From Rubrivirga sp. SAORIC476 (lineage in GTDB: Bacteria; Bacteroidota; Rhodothermia; Rhodothermales; Rubricoccaceae), in contig NZ_MVOI01000003.1 in assembly GCF_002283555.1 (NCBI RefSeq), positions 1,104,798 to 1,168,797 on the forward strand: a stretch of 64,000 nt of DNA, in the 5' to 3' direction. Each line of letters opens with the position of its first letter. Within the stretch, counting starts at the first letter, position 1. A program made the translations under genes and the position numbers. Shown here piece by piece: positions 9,401 through 16,603 of the stretch. The notes under the pieces are model-generated. The model was given only the letters and a program-made list of their open reading frames with translations, made no database searches and was not told the origin of the DNA.

Positions 9401-9988
9401 GAGATGGACGGCTTCGAGGCGACCCGCCGCATTCGCGGGCAGCACGCGGCGGCCGACCTGCCCGTCCTCGCGCTCACCGCGTCGGCGCTCGTCGAGCAGC
9501 GCGGCCAGATGGACGCCGCAGGCATGGACGGGCTCGTGCTGAAGCCGTTCAAGCCCGTCCACCTGCGCCGCGCCGTCGCCGCGCACCTCGGCCGCACGAC
9601 CGCCCCGCCCGACCCCGACGCGACCGCGGGCGCCGCCGACACGCTCGTGGACCTGGCGCAGTTGGAGGAGAACGTCGAGGGCGACCACCCCTTCATGCTG
9701 CGCCTGATCGACCTGTTCATCGACCTCGTGCCTGTCTCGGTCCGCACCCTGGAGACAGCCCTCGCCACCGACGACCTGGAGGGCCTGGCGTCGGCGGCTC
9801 ACAAGCTGAAGTCGTCGGCCGGGATCCTGGGCATCGGCCCGCTCCACGCGCTGCTATCCGAGGTCGAGCGGCTCGCCACCGAGGGCCAGCCCGCCCGCCT
9901 CCCCGAGACCGTCGAAGCCACCGTCGCCACGGCCGCCGCCGCGGTCGACGAGTTGCACCGCCTTCGCCCCACCCTCACGACACCATGA
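6434..9988 (+). CDS. Multi-PAS hybrid sensor histidine kinase with REC and Hpt
   Basis: This 1184-residue protein carries a complete phosphorelay in one chain. Residues about 1-160 resemble a GAF-like sensory region. Four PAS domains follow at roughly 165-275, 285-405, 415-535 and 540-660, with PAC-type ends such as YGLDITDRKAAEEAL and TLRDITEQKAAQDAL. The H-box FLANMSHEMRTPLN has His at about 693. The ATPase domain shows the N-box LNLLSNAVKF and GTGLGLAI. A receiver domain starts near 930 (LLIVEDNP) with Asp at about 985 in LMDIQMPEMDG. An Hpt domain ends the protein with AHKLKSSAG (His about 1123). There is no membrane segment, so it probably senses a cytoplasmic signal. Its stop overlaps the start of the LytTR regulator. 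The ATG at 6434 was chosen over a TTG two codons upstream. Confidence 0.94.
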   Translation: MPLSRRDPALLYELSLAVGSSLDPREAARTFAAALVERLGLDGAEVWADTCALDATVTTHGLDLLVRVGEPVPVSEATRDAARHAPALAGATAVLPLPEVGVLAFHRADERPFIEIEADALGQVVDKFAVSLRGALAHCQLQRGTEERDRAESASRLAAERLAALIRTSPAAVLVETADRRVTLANQTFCDLFGIPAPPDALVGMDCAAAADESAALFADPPAFLANVDRLLDARERVTSEVLEMADGRMLERDYVPILLDGTYAGHLWEYRDVTDRLRGAREIDRLRQFYESVLESIPAQLAVFDPDGRYLFVTPSAIGDPERRAAVIGRTDEEYAVMRGLPPEIPVKRMQTIRDVAASQEPIQFEESFRTREGAMRHFVRFVSPVVDEAGTTTQVLGYGLDITDRKAAEEALAASEALKRGVFESALDAVITIDTAGRILEFNPAAERTFGHRAADVIGHVMADLIVPPALRDAHRAGMERYLATGHGPVLGTRIEVPALRADGSEFPCELAINPVRLDDNREVFTATLRDITEQKAAQDALAESEGRYKQIVEHSQDLIYRADLSGRFTFANAVAAHRTGHPEADLIGMPFWDLVAEDQRADVVAFYARQIADLEPNTYLELPIVTADGETVWIGQNVQLLMEDGEPVGVQAVARDVTERRRVMDELVAARETAERASRAREEFLANMSHEMRTPLNAVLGMGELLRETALDGEQRHFLDALSFSADQLLALINDLLDVAKIESGQIQFERVPFRLDEVVEGVAEALRFRAADKGLALALDLAPAVPTRLVGDPVRLNQILLNLLSNAVKFTERGRVRLCVEVDAVRDTEVALRFTVEDTGVGIPEAKLADVFERFTQARSDTTRRFGGTGLGLAIVRELTERQGGTVTVTSTEGRGSTFVVCLAFALAESAPEALPDAAEADLTGARLLIVEDNPLNQFVARRMLESWGAAVEVAENGREGVEAVEAAHAQGAPFDLVLMDIQMPEMDGFEATRRIRGQHAAADLPVLALTASALVEQRGQMDAAGMDGLVLKPFKPVHLRRAVAAHLGRTTAPPDPDATAGAADTLVDLAQLEENVEGDHPFMLRLIDLFIDLVPVSVRTLETALATDDLEGLASAAHKLKSSAGILGIGPLHALLSEVERLATEGQPARLPETVEATVATAAAAVDELHRLRPTLTTP

Positions 9989-10698
9989 CCTGCCTCGTCG
10001 TCGACGACGATCCCATCGCGCGGGCGCTCGTCGAACGCTTCGTCGAGCGCCACGACGCGCTCACCCTGGTCGGCGCCTGCGAGGACGCCGTCGAGGCGGC
10101 CAACGTGGTCGCCCGCCGCCGCGCAGCCGAGATGCCGCTGGAGCTCCTGTTCCTCGACGTCGAGATGCCCGACATGTCGGGTCTGGAGCTGGCGGAAGCC
10201 ATCGGCGCCGGGCCGTCGGGGTCGCGCCCCCAGGTGATCCTGATCACGTCCAAGGAGGAGTACGCCCGCGAGGCGTTCGACGTGGAGGTGACCGACTACC
10301 TGATCAAGCCGCCCACGTACGGGCGCTTCGTGAAGGCCGTCGAGCGCGCCCTCGCCCGCACCGAGGCCGCGCCGTCGGCCCCGGCCGACCCCGACACGCT
10401 GTTCGTCAAGGCCGACGGGCGGCTGGTCCGTCTCGACCTTCGGGAGGTGGCGTGGATCGAGGCGCAGAAAGACTACGTGCTCTTCCACACCGAGGCCAGG
10501 GACCACCTCGTCCACTCGACGATGAAGGCGTTGGAGGCGCGGCTGCCGGACGCGTTCGTGCGCGTCCACCGCTCCTACCTCGTCCGCCTCGACCGCATCG
10601 GGGACGTGGAGGACTCGTCTCTGGTGGTCGGCCGGAAGGTGATCCCGGTCGGGGCCACCTACCGGGGCCCGCTGCTGGAGCGGCTCAACACGCTCTGA
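9985..10698 (+). CDS. LytTR-family response regulator
   Basis: This 237-residue protein has an N-terminal receiver domain (acidic residues in VVDDDP, phosphoacceptor in LLFLDVEMPDMSG, Lys in YLIKPP) and a C-terminal LytTR DNA-binding domain from about residue 135. The latter shows the family pattern: LFVKADGRLVRLDLREV, VAWIEAQKDYV, MKALEARLP and FVRVHRSYLV. Such regulators are typical transcription factors in this group of bacteria. The start ATG overlaps the stop of the hybrid kinase (ATGA), so the two are very probably partners with fixed stoichiometry. Target promoters cannot be read from the sequence. Confidence 0.95.
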   Translation: MTCLVVDDDPIARALVERFVERHDALTLVGACEDAVEAANVVARRRAAEMPLELLFLDVEMPDMSGLELAEAIGAGPSGSRPQVILITSKEEYAREAFDVEVTDYLIKPPTYGRFVKAVERALARTEAAPSAPADPDTLFVKADGRLVRLDLREVAWIEAQKDYVLFHTEARDHLVHSTMKALEARLPDAFVRVHRSYLVRLDRIGDVEDSSLVVGRKVIPVGATYRGPLLERLNTL

Positions 10699-10724
10699 GG
10701 CATGGGGCGGGGCCTCCGGTCGGC

Positions 10725-10744
10725 CCGCCTCGGCACCGAGGCGG
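10725..10744. repeat. CCGCCTCGG palindrome, convergent-gene hairpin
   Basis: CCGCCTCGG, two bases, then CCGAGGCGG form a 9-bp perfect stem between the convergent LytTR and aminotransferase genes. Similar palindromes occur at 34256, 53134 and 57847. It may act as a bidirectional transcription end; there is no T run. Confidence 0.6.
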
Positions 10745-10755
10745 ACCGAGCCGCC

Positions 10756-11973
10756 CTACCGCAGCCCCGTCACGCCGGCCTCGATGCGATCACAGGCGCG
10801 CATCAAGGTGTCGAGGTCGGTGGCGTAGGAGAGCCGGACGCCCGCGTCGGAGCCGAACGCCTCGCCGGGGACGAGCGCCACGTCGTGCGCTTCGAGGAGG
10901 TAGGTGCAGAGCGAGACGCTGCCCGTGATCTCCGTGCCGTCGGGCGTCGTGCGGCCGTACAGCGCCGACACGTCCGGGAAGAGGTAGAAGGCGCCCTGGG
11001 GCGTCGGGCAGGTGACGCCGTCGAGCGCGCGGAGGCGGGCCAGGACGGCGTCGCGGCGCTCGCGGAAGGCGGCGACCATCGTGTCGATGGGCTCGGCGCC
11101 GAGCGTGAAGGCGGCCATCGCGGCGTACTGCGTGATGGACGACGGGCCGCTGGTGAGCTGGCTCTGGATCTTGGCCGTCGCGCCGGACCACCATGCGGGT
11201 GCGGCGAGGTAGCCCAGCCGCCAGCCCGTCATGGCGAAGACCTTCGAGAAGCCGTTGACGGTCGCCGTCCGGTGCCCCATGCCGTCGAGCGCGCCGAAGG
11301 CCGCGAAGGTCGCGTCGAACACGACGCGCTCGTAGATCTCGTCCGAGATGATCGCGACGTGCTCGTGGCGACGCAGGACGGCCGCGAGGCCCTCCAGTTC
11401 GTCGGGCGAGTAGACCGCGCCGGTCGGGTTGGACGGGCTGTTGAGGATCAGCACGCGCGTCCGCTCGGTGATGGCGGCCTCCAGCTGGTCGGGCGTGAGC
11501 TTGTACTCTGCGGCCGCGGTGGCCTCCACGGCGACGGGCGTGGCGCCCGCGAGGCGGGCCATCTCGGGGTAGCTCACCCAGTACGGCGCCGGGATCAGGA
11601 CCTCATCGCCGGGCTGGCAGATGGCGAGCAGCGCCTGGGCGACGGACTGCTTGGCGCCGTTCGAGCAGACGACCTGGGCGGCGGTCACGTCGAGCCCGTT
11701 CTCCGTCCGCAGCTTCTCGGCGATGGCCTCGCGCAGCTCCGGGATGCCGGGGTTGGGCGTGTAGCTGAAGCGCTCGTCGCGGAGCGCCTGGTGGGCGGCC
11801 TCGACGATGGGGGCGGGTGTCGGGAAGTCGGGCTCGCCGGCCGAGAGGGCGATCACGTCGCGGCCCTCGCGGCGCAGTGCGGCGGCGCGTCCGGAGATCG
11901 CCAGCGTCGCCGACGGCTGCATGGCCGCGACGCGCGGGCTGAGGGTGTCGAGGGCGGGGGCCGGGGTCGTCAT
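10756..11973 (-). CDS. PLP-dependent class I aminotransferase (aspartate type)
   Basis: The 405-residue protein has the fold type I aminotransferase pattern of aspartate aminotransferase subgroup Ib. N-terminal LSAGEPDFPTP is diagnostic of the group. SNGAKQSVAQAL, NSPSNPTG and SDEIYE follow in order. The PLP lysine is in NGFSKVFAMTGWRLGY (about residue 244), with RLSYA near the C-terminus holding the carboxylate-binding Arg. It probably transfers amino groups between aspartate or a related amino acid and 2-oxoglutarate in the cytoplasm. The start ATG at 11973 gives MTTPAPALDTLSPRV, matching family length. Substrate range (aspartate, prephenate or others) cannot be told. It is the last gene of a minus-strand run that begins at DUF3822. 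Confidence 0.93.
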   Translation of the reverse strand: MTTPAPALDTLSPRVAAMQPSATLAISGRAAALRREGRDVIALSAGEPDFPTPAPIVEAAHQALRDERFSYTPNPGIPELREAIAEKLRTENGLDVTAAQVVCSNGAKQSVAQALLAICQPGDEVLIPAPYWVSYPEMARLAGATPVAVEATAAAEYKLTPDQLEAAITERTRVLILNSPSNPTGAVYSPDELEGLAAVLRRHEHVAIISDEIYERVVFDATFAAFGALDGMGHRTATVNGFSKVFAMTGWRLGYLAAPAWWSGATAKIQSQLTSGPSSITQYAAMAAFTLGAEPIDTMVAAFRERRDAVLARLRALDGVTCPTPQGAFYLFPDVSALYGRTTPDGTEITGSVSLCTYLLEAHDVALVPGEAFGSDAGVRLSYATDLDTLMRACDRIEAGVTGLR

Positions 11974-12411
11974 GGAGGCGTGGAAGGGGCGGCGCAAGGT
12001 AGGCCGGTCCGCCTCGGGGGGGCGACGGGCGGCGCTCTGGAAGCGCTTCTCTTCGCGGAGTCAGGCAGCCGGTGAGCGAGGGGGCGCGGTCGAGGGCCTC
12101 GCGGACCGCCTCGAGGAGGTCACGGGGCGCCTCGACACTGTCTGGGGGCGTGTCGGAGGCGACGGGGGCCGTGTCGGAGAGCTCCGATGCCGTGTCGGAA
12201 GGCTCCGATGCCGTGCCGGGGGGCTCCGATGCCGTGCCGGAGGGCTCCGATGCCGTGCCGGAGGGCTCTGACGCCGTGTCGGGGGGCTCCAACGCCGTCT
12301 CGGAGGGCTCTGATGCCGTCTCGGAGGGCTCCGATGCCGTCTCGGAGGGCTCCGATGCCGTCTCGGAGGGCTCCGATGCCGTCTCGGATTGCCTTCACAA
12401 TCAGCGGCGCG
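11974..12411. other. Intergenic region with minisatellite
   Basis: These 438 bases between the aminotransferase and coaD hold no recognisable gene. About half is a 21-bp tandem repeat (listed separately). The repeat length is a multiple of three and lacks stops, so all six frames stay open there, but none has a convincing start or a protein-like flank. On the minus strand a frame beginning with GTG at 12398 would read RDGIGAL repeats. Confidence 0.6.
12182..12391. repeat. 21-bp tandem repeat, ten copies
   Basis: Ten copies of a 21-bp unit (CTCCGATGCC followed by GTCTCGGAGGG) begin at 12182, 12203, 12224 and so on to 12371, in exact register. The distal four copies are nearly identical (GTCTCGG). 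Proximal copies differ (GTGTCGG or GTGCCGG), and two or three decayed copies lie at 12130-12181. This looks like a minisatellite that expands at its coaD-proximal end. There are no spacers, so it is not a CRISPR. Confidence 0.9.
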
Positions 12412-12912
12412 TCACGGTCGGGGGGTGTCGCGGAGGCCCGCGAGCGCCTCTACCACGACCGGCGGCACGAACGAGGACACGTCCCCCCCCCACCGGTGGA
12501 TGTCGCGGACGATGGAGGCGGCCACGAACGTGTGGGCCTCGGCCGGCATCAGGAAGACGGTCTGGAGCTCCGGGTGGAGGCGCCGGTTGGCGAGCGCCAT
12601 CCGAAACTCGTAGTCGAAGTCGGACACCTGCCGGAGGCCGCGCACGAGGGCGACGGCGCCGGTCGCGCGGGCGTGGTCCACGAGGAGTCCCTCGAAGGCG
12701 GTCACCGAGATCCGGTCGTGGCCGTCGAGGTCGGCGACGCAGGCCTGCACGAGGCCGACGCGGTCCTCGATGGAGAAGAGCGTCTGCTTGGAGGCGTTGA
12801 CGGCGACGGTGACCTCGATCCGGTCGAACACGTGGAGGGCCCGCTCGAGCACGTCCAGGTGACCGTACGTGACGGGGTCGAAGGTGCCGGGGTAGAGGGC
12901 GAGGCGTTCCAC
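12412..12912 (-). CDS. coaD: Phosphopantetheine adenylyltransferase
   Basis: The 166-residue enzyme transfers AMP from ATP to 4'-phosphopantetheine, the next to last step of coenzyme A synthesis. It starts with the family motif YPGTFDPVTYGHLD, whose Thr10 and His18 bind the nucleotide. VRGLRQVSDFDYEFRMA and VFLMPAEAHTFVAASIVRDI complete the signature. The start codon is GTG at 12912, fixed by the position of the motif. It follows rsmD on the same strand with a 52-base gap, an order common in Bacteroidota. Confidence 0.97.
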   Translation of the reverse strand: MERLALYPGTFDPVTYGHLDVLERALHVFDRIEVTVAVNASKQTLFSIEDRVGLVQACVADLDGHDRISVTAFEGLLVDHARATGAVALVRGLRQVSDFDYEFRMALANRRLHPELQTVFLMPAEAHTFVAASIVRDIHRWGGDVSSFVPPVVVEALAGLRDTPRP

Positions 12913-12964
12913 AGAGGTGCGGGAGGTGCGATGCGGGAAGATCGGTCCCCGGCGCGCACTCTGC

Positions 12965-13507
12965 TCATTCCTCCCTCCCCCCTTCGAACACGCTCAGGAC
13001 GGTGCGGCCGTAGGCGCGCGTCCACACGAGGCCGTCGGCCTCGGCGAAGTCGTGGCGGGCGTCGTGCTCCAGGACGAACAGGCCGCCCGACGCGAGGTGC
13101 GGGCGGGCGGCAGAGGGAAGCGTCGGCAGCTCGGCCAGCGCGTAGGGCGGGTCGGCGAGGATGAGGTCGAACTCGCCCGCGAGGCGCCCGAGGTGAACCA
13201 GGGCGTCGGCGCGGACGGTGGCGACGCGGTCCAGCACGCCGAGCGACTGGGCGTTGCGGCGGGCGAGGGCGAGCGTCGGGCCGTGGCGCTCGACGAGGGT
13301 GGCGTGGGTGGCGCCGCGGCTCACGGCCTCCAGCCCCAGCGCGCCGCTACCTGCGAACAGGTCGAGCACCCGCGCCCCGCCGAGGTCGATCCGCGACTGA
13401 AGTGCGCTGAAGAGGGCCTCGCGGACGCGGTCCGCCGTCGGGCGCGTCCGGTCGCCCTTGGGCGCCTCGATGGGGCGCCGGGCCAGCGTGCCGCCGGTGA
13501 TTCTCAT
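12965..13507 (-). CDS. rsmD: 16S rRNA (guanine966-N2)-methyltransferase RsmD
   Basis: This 180-residue SAM-dependent methyltransferase modifies G966 of 16S rRNA during 30S assembly. MRITGGTLARRPI at the N-terminus, RPTADRVREALFSAL, the SAM-binding motif VLDLFAGSGALGLEA and the catalytic motif LADPPYAL are all in the expected order. The start at 13507 gives the standard MRI(T)GG N-terminus; an upstream ATG at 13543 would add 12 residues without family support. It is flanked by DUF3822 and coaD in one minus-strand run. Confidence 0.96.
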   Translation of the reverse strand: MRITGGTLARRPIEAPKGDRTRPTADRVREALFSALQSRIDLGGARVLDLFAGSGALGLEAVSRGATHATLVERHGPTLALARRNAQSLGVLDRVATVRADALVHLGRLAGEFDLILADPPYALAELPTLPSAARPHLASGGLFVLEHDARHDFAEADGLVWTRAYGRTVLSVFEGGREE

Positions 13508-13577
13508 GGCGAGGTACCGGGTCCCGAACAGACGGAAGGGCACCGCCGCGCCTCGTGCTCCGCGGCCTGTCCCATCC

Positions 13578-14459
13578 TTACAGGGCTGCGCCGAGGACGG
13601 GGGTGAAGGCGGCCAACTCCGCAGGATCGGCCTCGGGGCGGCGCCGGAACGGGCTGAAGGGGTCGATCCAGGTCGCCTCCGCGCCGGTGAACTCGGCGGT
13701 CAGGTCCAGGCGCTCGTCGGTGGCGTCGTCGCCGTAGACGCGGAGGCCTGCGAGGTCGGCGGTGCCGATGCCCGCCTGCTGGAGGGCGGCGAGCGCGAAG
13801 TAGGCCGTGTCGGCAGGCGCCGTGCTGGGGCCGTGCGTGCCGAAGAGGAAGACGCCGTCACGGGCGACGGCCACCTCGGTGTGCTCGGAGAAGGCCCCGA
13901 CCACCAGCGAGGCGCCCGGGCCGGCCACGGCGGCAGCGGCCCGCGTCGAGTCGGCGAGGTCGTAGCCGCCGACGCCGAGCACCTCGGCGAGGCGCGCGAG
14001 GCGGACGTGGACGGTCTCGTCGACGTGCACCACGTGGACCCACTCGCGGTCGCCCTGCGGCGTCGCCTCGACGCGGACCGAGCGCGACCGGACGCGGACC
14101 GCCTGGGTGGGCGAGAGGTCGGCGAGGAGCGCGGTCTCCTGCCGGAGCTGCCCGGCCCGAACGTCCGGGGCGAGGGCGACGGGGAGGCGCGAGAAGAACG
14201 ACGTCGTCACGGTCGGGTGCGCCGCGAGGACCAGCGTGTCGGCCGCGGTCCCGCCGAGGCCTTCCACGAGCGCCTCGGCCACGGTCTCCAGCGCGGCGCC
14301 GTTGCCGGTTTCGAAGATGGCGCGCTCGGCGTCGAAGTCGAAGTCGGCGGCGCCGAGGCGACGGAGGGAGGGGCCGGTCTCGCCGGGGACGACCTCGGCG
14401 AAGCGGAGCGTCCGCCCGCTGAGGCCGGCGACAGCGACGGCGCGGGCGGGTTCGCTCAT
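13578..14459 (-). CDS. DUF3822 family protein
   Basis: This 293-residue protein fits DUF3822, a family found mainly in Bacteroidota and usually encoded beside rsmD and coaD. That gene order is seen here. The recognition rests on size, position and the pattern of two similar halves (residues about 1-130 and 140-290), reminiscent of the actin/ASKHA fold (for example LVVGAFSEHTEVAVARDGVFL). No signal peptide or membrane segment is visible. Function is unknown; a link to ribosome maturation or CoA is only suggested by neighbours. It starts four bases after the pseudopilin-like gene. Confidence 0.72.
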   Translation of the reverse strand: MSEPARAVAVAGLSGRTLRFAEVVPGETGPSLRRLGAADFDFDAERAIFETGNGAALETVAEALVEGLGGTAADTLVLAAHPTVTTSFFSRLPVALAPDVRAGQLRQETALLADLSPTQAVRVRSRSVRVEATPQGDREWVHVVHVDETVHVRLARLAEVLGVGGYDLADSTRAAAAVAGPGASLVVGAFSEHTEVAVARDGVFLFGTHGPSTAPADTAYFALAALQQAGIGTADLAGLRVYGDDATDERLDLTAEFTGAEATWIDPFSPFRRRPEADPAELAAFTPVLGAAL

Positions 14460-14463
14460 CGGA

Positions 14464-14940
14464 TTACTCCCAGGAGGCCGCGTTGCGGAGGGACGGGTTC
14501 GGGTCGCGGGAGCCGATCGAGTCGGCCTCGCTGTCCGGGTCGGCGAGCCAGTAGATCTCGACGCCGGTCGTGTCGCTGACGAGTTCGTAGAGGAACGGCG
14601 TGCCGGAGCGCGGCGAGACCGCGAGCGAGTCGGCCATCGGGGGCCCGAGGCGCTCCTCTTCGCCGCCGGCCTGGGCCGCGAACACCGAGTCGGTGCGCGC
14701 GAACAGGACGAGCGAGTCGAGGGTGGACGGGTAGTTCCCGAGCGAGTCGCGGTAGGAGATCAGAGCCGTGCGGACGTCCGACATGCGCTCGCGGGTCAGG
14801 TCCGTTTCGCGCTGGGCCGCCGCCGCCCGCTGCGCCGGGACCACCGTGACGAAGAAGAGCACGACGCAGAGGCCGATGATGAGGAGGCCGAGGAGGGCGC
14901 GAATCGCGAGGTCGGATCCGCTGGCGCCAGTGTTGGCCAT
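14464..14940 (-). CDS. Membrane-anchored pseudopilin-like protein
   Basis: The 158-residue protein has a short N-terminus, one membrane segment at about residues 13-33 (ALLGLLIIGLCVVLFFVTVV), then a periplasmic domain. Residues about 40-75 resemble the stalk helix and loop of GspG-type pseudopilins (RMSDVRTALISYRDSLGNYPSTLDSL). It lacks the GFTLIE prepilin cleavage motif, so processing by prepilin peptidase is doubtful. The start ATG at 14940 sits right before the membrane helix. It is the first gene of the run through DUF3822, rsmD and coaD, separated from DUF3822 by four bases. Function unknown. Confidence 0.68.
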   Translation of the reverse strand: MANTGASGSDLAIRALLGLLIIGLCVVLFFVTVVPAQRAAAAQRETDLTRERMSDVRTALISYRDSLGNYPSTLDSLVLFARTDSVFAAQAGGEEERLGPPMADSLAVSPRSGTPFLYELVSDTTGVEIYWLADPDSEADSIGSRDPNPSLRNAASWE

Positions 14941-15100
14941 CAGGAGGCGGGGTGGGTCGAGAGAGGGGATGAGGCCGGGTCCGGCCGGCTGCACAGGATA
15001 CCCCCGGCGCGGCCGGATTGGCAAGACGGCGGGCCTCCCCAGACCCCGCAGCCGCGGGTAGGTTGCTCCCTCCGCCTCCGCCTGTCCTGCTACGCACCCC

Positions 15101-15877
15101 GTGACCCGCCTCAGCGTCAACCTGAACAAGGCCGCCCTCATGCGCAACGCGCGCGGCGGCGACCGCCCCGACCTCTCCCGCCTCGGTCGCCTCGCCGTGG
15201 AGGCCGGGGCCGTCGGCCTGACGCTGCACCCCCGGCCCGACGGCCGCCACGCGCTCGACAGCGACGTGGCCGCGCTCGCGGCGTGGCTCCCGGCAGCGGG
15301 CCACGAACTCAACGTGGAGGGCAACCCGTTCGAGGGTCCCGCCACCCACGGGGACTACGCGTTTCCGGGCTTCATGGCGCTCCTCCGCCAGACGCGCCCC
15401 ACGCAGGCGACGCTCGTGCCGGACGCGCAGGGCCAGCGCACCAGCGACCACGGCTGGGACCTCACCCGCGACGGCCCCCGCCTCCGCCCGCTCGTCGCCG
15501 AGCTTCGGGCGCAGGGCGCGCGCGTGAGCCTCTTCCTCGACCCCGACCCGGCCGCCGTCCGCGTCGCCGCCGACCTCGGGGCCGACCGCGTGGAGCTCTA
15601 CACCGGCCCCTACGCCTGGGCCCACGCCCGTGGCGACGCCGAGGCGGAACTCGACCGCCACCGCGCCGCCGCGGAGACCGCCGCAGAAGTGGGGCTGACC
15701 GTCAACGCGGGGCACGACCTCGACCTCGGCAACCTCGCCCCTTACCTCCGTGCCGTGCCCGGTGTCGCGGAGGTCTCCATCGGGCAGGCCCTCCTCGCCG
15801 ACGCGCTCGTGATGGGGCTCGACGCGACCGTCCGCGCCTACGTCGAGGTGATCCAGACGGCGCACGACGCGGCGTGA
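15101..15877 (+). CDS. pdxJ: Pyridoxine 5'-phosphate synthase
   Basis: This 258-residue TIM-barrel enzyme condenses 3-amino-2-oxopropyl phosphate with 1-deoxyxylulose 5-phosphate to form pyridoxine 5'-phosphate in the DXP-dependent vitamin B6 route. The family starts LSVNLNKAALMRNARGG, with a later GLTLHPRPDGRH (usually GITVHLREDRRH), ELNVEGNP, LVPDAQGQRTSDHGWDL and LTVNAGHDLDLGNL. The first of these is more divergent than usual, but the catalytic Glu and His positions look kept. It begins with GTG at 15101. The PLP made here serves enzymes such as the nearby aminotransferase. Confidence 0.95.
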   Translation: MTRLSVNLNKAALMRNARGGDRPDLSRLGRLAVEAGAVGLTLHPRPDGRHALDSDVAALAAWLPAAGHELNVEGNPFEGPATHGDYAFPGFMALLRQTRPTQATLVPDAQGQRTSDHGWDLTRDGPRLRPLVAELRAQGARVSLFLDPDPAAVRVAADLGADRVELYTGPYAWAHARGDAEAELDRHRAAAETAAEVGLTVNAGHDLDLGNLAPYLRAVPGVAEVSIGQALLADALVMGLDATVRAYVEVIQTAHDAA

Positions 15878-15901
15878 GCCCCAGGCTCCGCCCGTTCCCA
15901 C

Positions 15902-15956
15902 GTTTCGAAACACCCTCCTGGGAAGTCGAGACGACCTGAGACGAGGCCTTCCCAGG
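15902..15956 (+). terminator. Hairpin after pdxJ
   Basis: A 10-bp palindrome GTTTCGAAAC (15902-15911) is followed by CCTGGGAAG (15917-15925) and its complement CTTCCCAGG (15948-15956) with a 22-base loop. No T run follows. It could end pdxJ transcripts or lie in the leader of the next cassette. Confidence 0.4.
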
Positions 15957-16071
15957 CGAAGAGCAAAGTCGTGCCTCAGGAACGATTTGCCTCCCTATCG
16001 CAGGCCTGACGGGGCAAAATCCGAGAACGGAACGGCTCTCGCTTGGCGTGTGCGCGCCCTCCCGTGCTCTC

Positions 16072-16599
16072 ATGCCTCAGACCCTGCTGGCCCTCGCAGC
16101 CATTCTCATGTTCTCGTATTTCGCGCTGTCGCAGCATTCGGCGACGGCCGATGTGGAGCGGTTCGCGATCACGGGCGAGATCGAGATGGCCGCCGCGCGG
16201 CTGGCGCGGCAGCGACTCGCCACCATCACGGCGCGGGCCTTCGACGAGGCGGACGTCGGCGAGAGCCGCGTGCGCACCAGCCCGACCGGCCTCTCCCCCC
16301 TCGGCCCGGACGACGGCCTCCTGACGGAGACCTCCGAGGCCGACTACGACGACGTCGACGACGCGCACGGGGCCCCGGCACGCGCCGTCTCCGCGCCCTG
16401 GATGGACGAGACGATCGCGTTCACCGACTCCGTGTCGGTCCGCTACGTCGCCGTCGGCACCTCGGGCATCACGTTCTCCGGGACGCCGACGCTGATGAAG
16501 GAGGTCACCGTGACGGTCCGCGCAGCGCCCCAGGGATTCGTGGGGCGGCCTGAGATCGCGGCCACCCTGTCCCAGGTCGTCACCCCGAGCTCCAACTAG
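16072..16599 (+). CDS. Pilin-like protein, cassette A gene 1 (PilV/MshD-like)
   Basis: The 175-residue protein starts MPQTLLALAAILMFSYFALS, a membrane helix at the very N-terminus, followed by a helical stalk (about 28-60) and a beta-rich domain. The sequence YDDVDDAHG at 92-100 resembles the DxDDVDD(Y/W) motif of MshD/PilV minor pilins. No GFTLIE prepilin site is present and only three residues precede the helix. It is paralogous to the gene at 19908, which starts MPQTLLAIAAIF and has FDDVDDWAG at the same place. It lies four bases before cassette A gene 2. Role inferred: minor subunit of a pilus-like or secretion-like fibre, or an unrelated assembly using the same architecture. Confidence 0.7.
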   Translation: MPQTLLALAAILMFSYFALSQHSATADVERFAITGEIEMAAARLARQRLATITARAFDEADVGESRVRTSPTGLSPLGPDDGLLTETSEADYDDVDDAHGAPARAVSAPWMDETIAFTDSVSVRYVAVGTSGITFSGTPTLMKEVTVTVRAAPQGFVGRPEIAATLSQVVTPSSN

Positions 16600-16603
16600 C
16601 CCC

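Noticed and set aside
6392-9847. Very long open frame on the strand opposite the hybrid kinase
   Set aside because: It mirrors the codon bias of the kinase on the other strand, has no recognisable domain and is rich in His, Arg, Asp and Val as expected for an antisense frame in GC-rich DNA.
12182-12391. CRISPR array
   Set aside because: Units are contiguous 21-bp repeats without spacers and no cas gene is near.
12072-12800. Plus-strand repeat-encoded protein (SEGSDAV repeats)
   Set aside because: After the repeat the frame runs antisense through coaD and is not protein-like; all six frames are open in the repeat.
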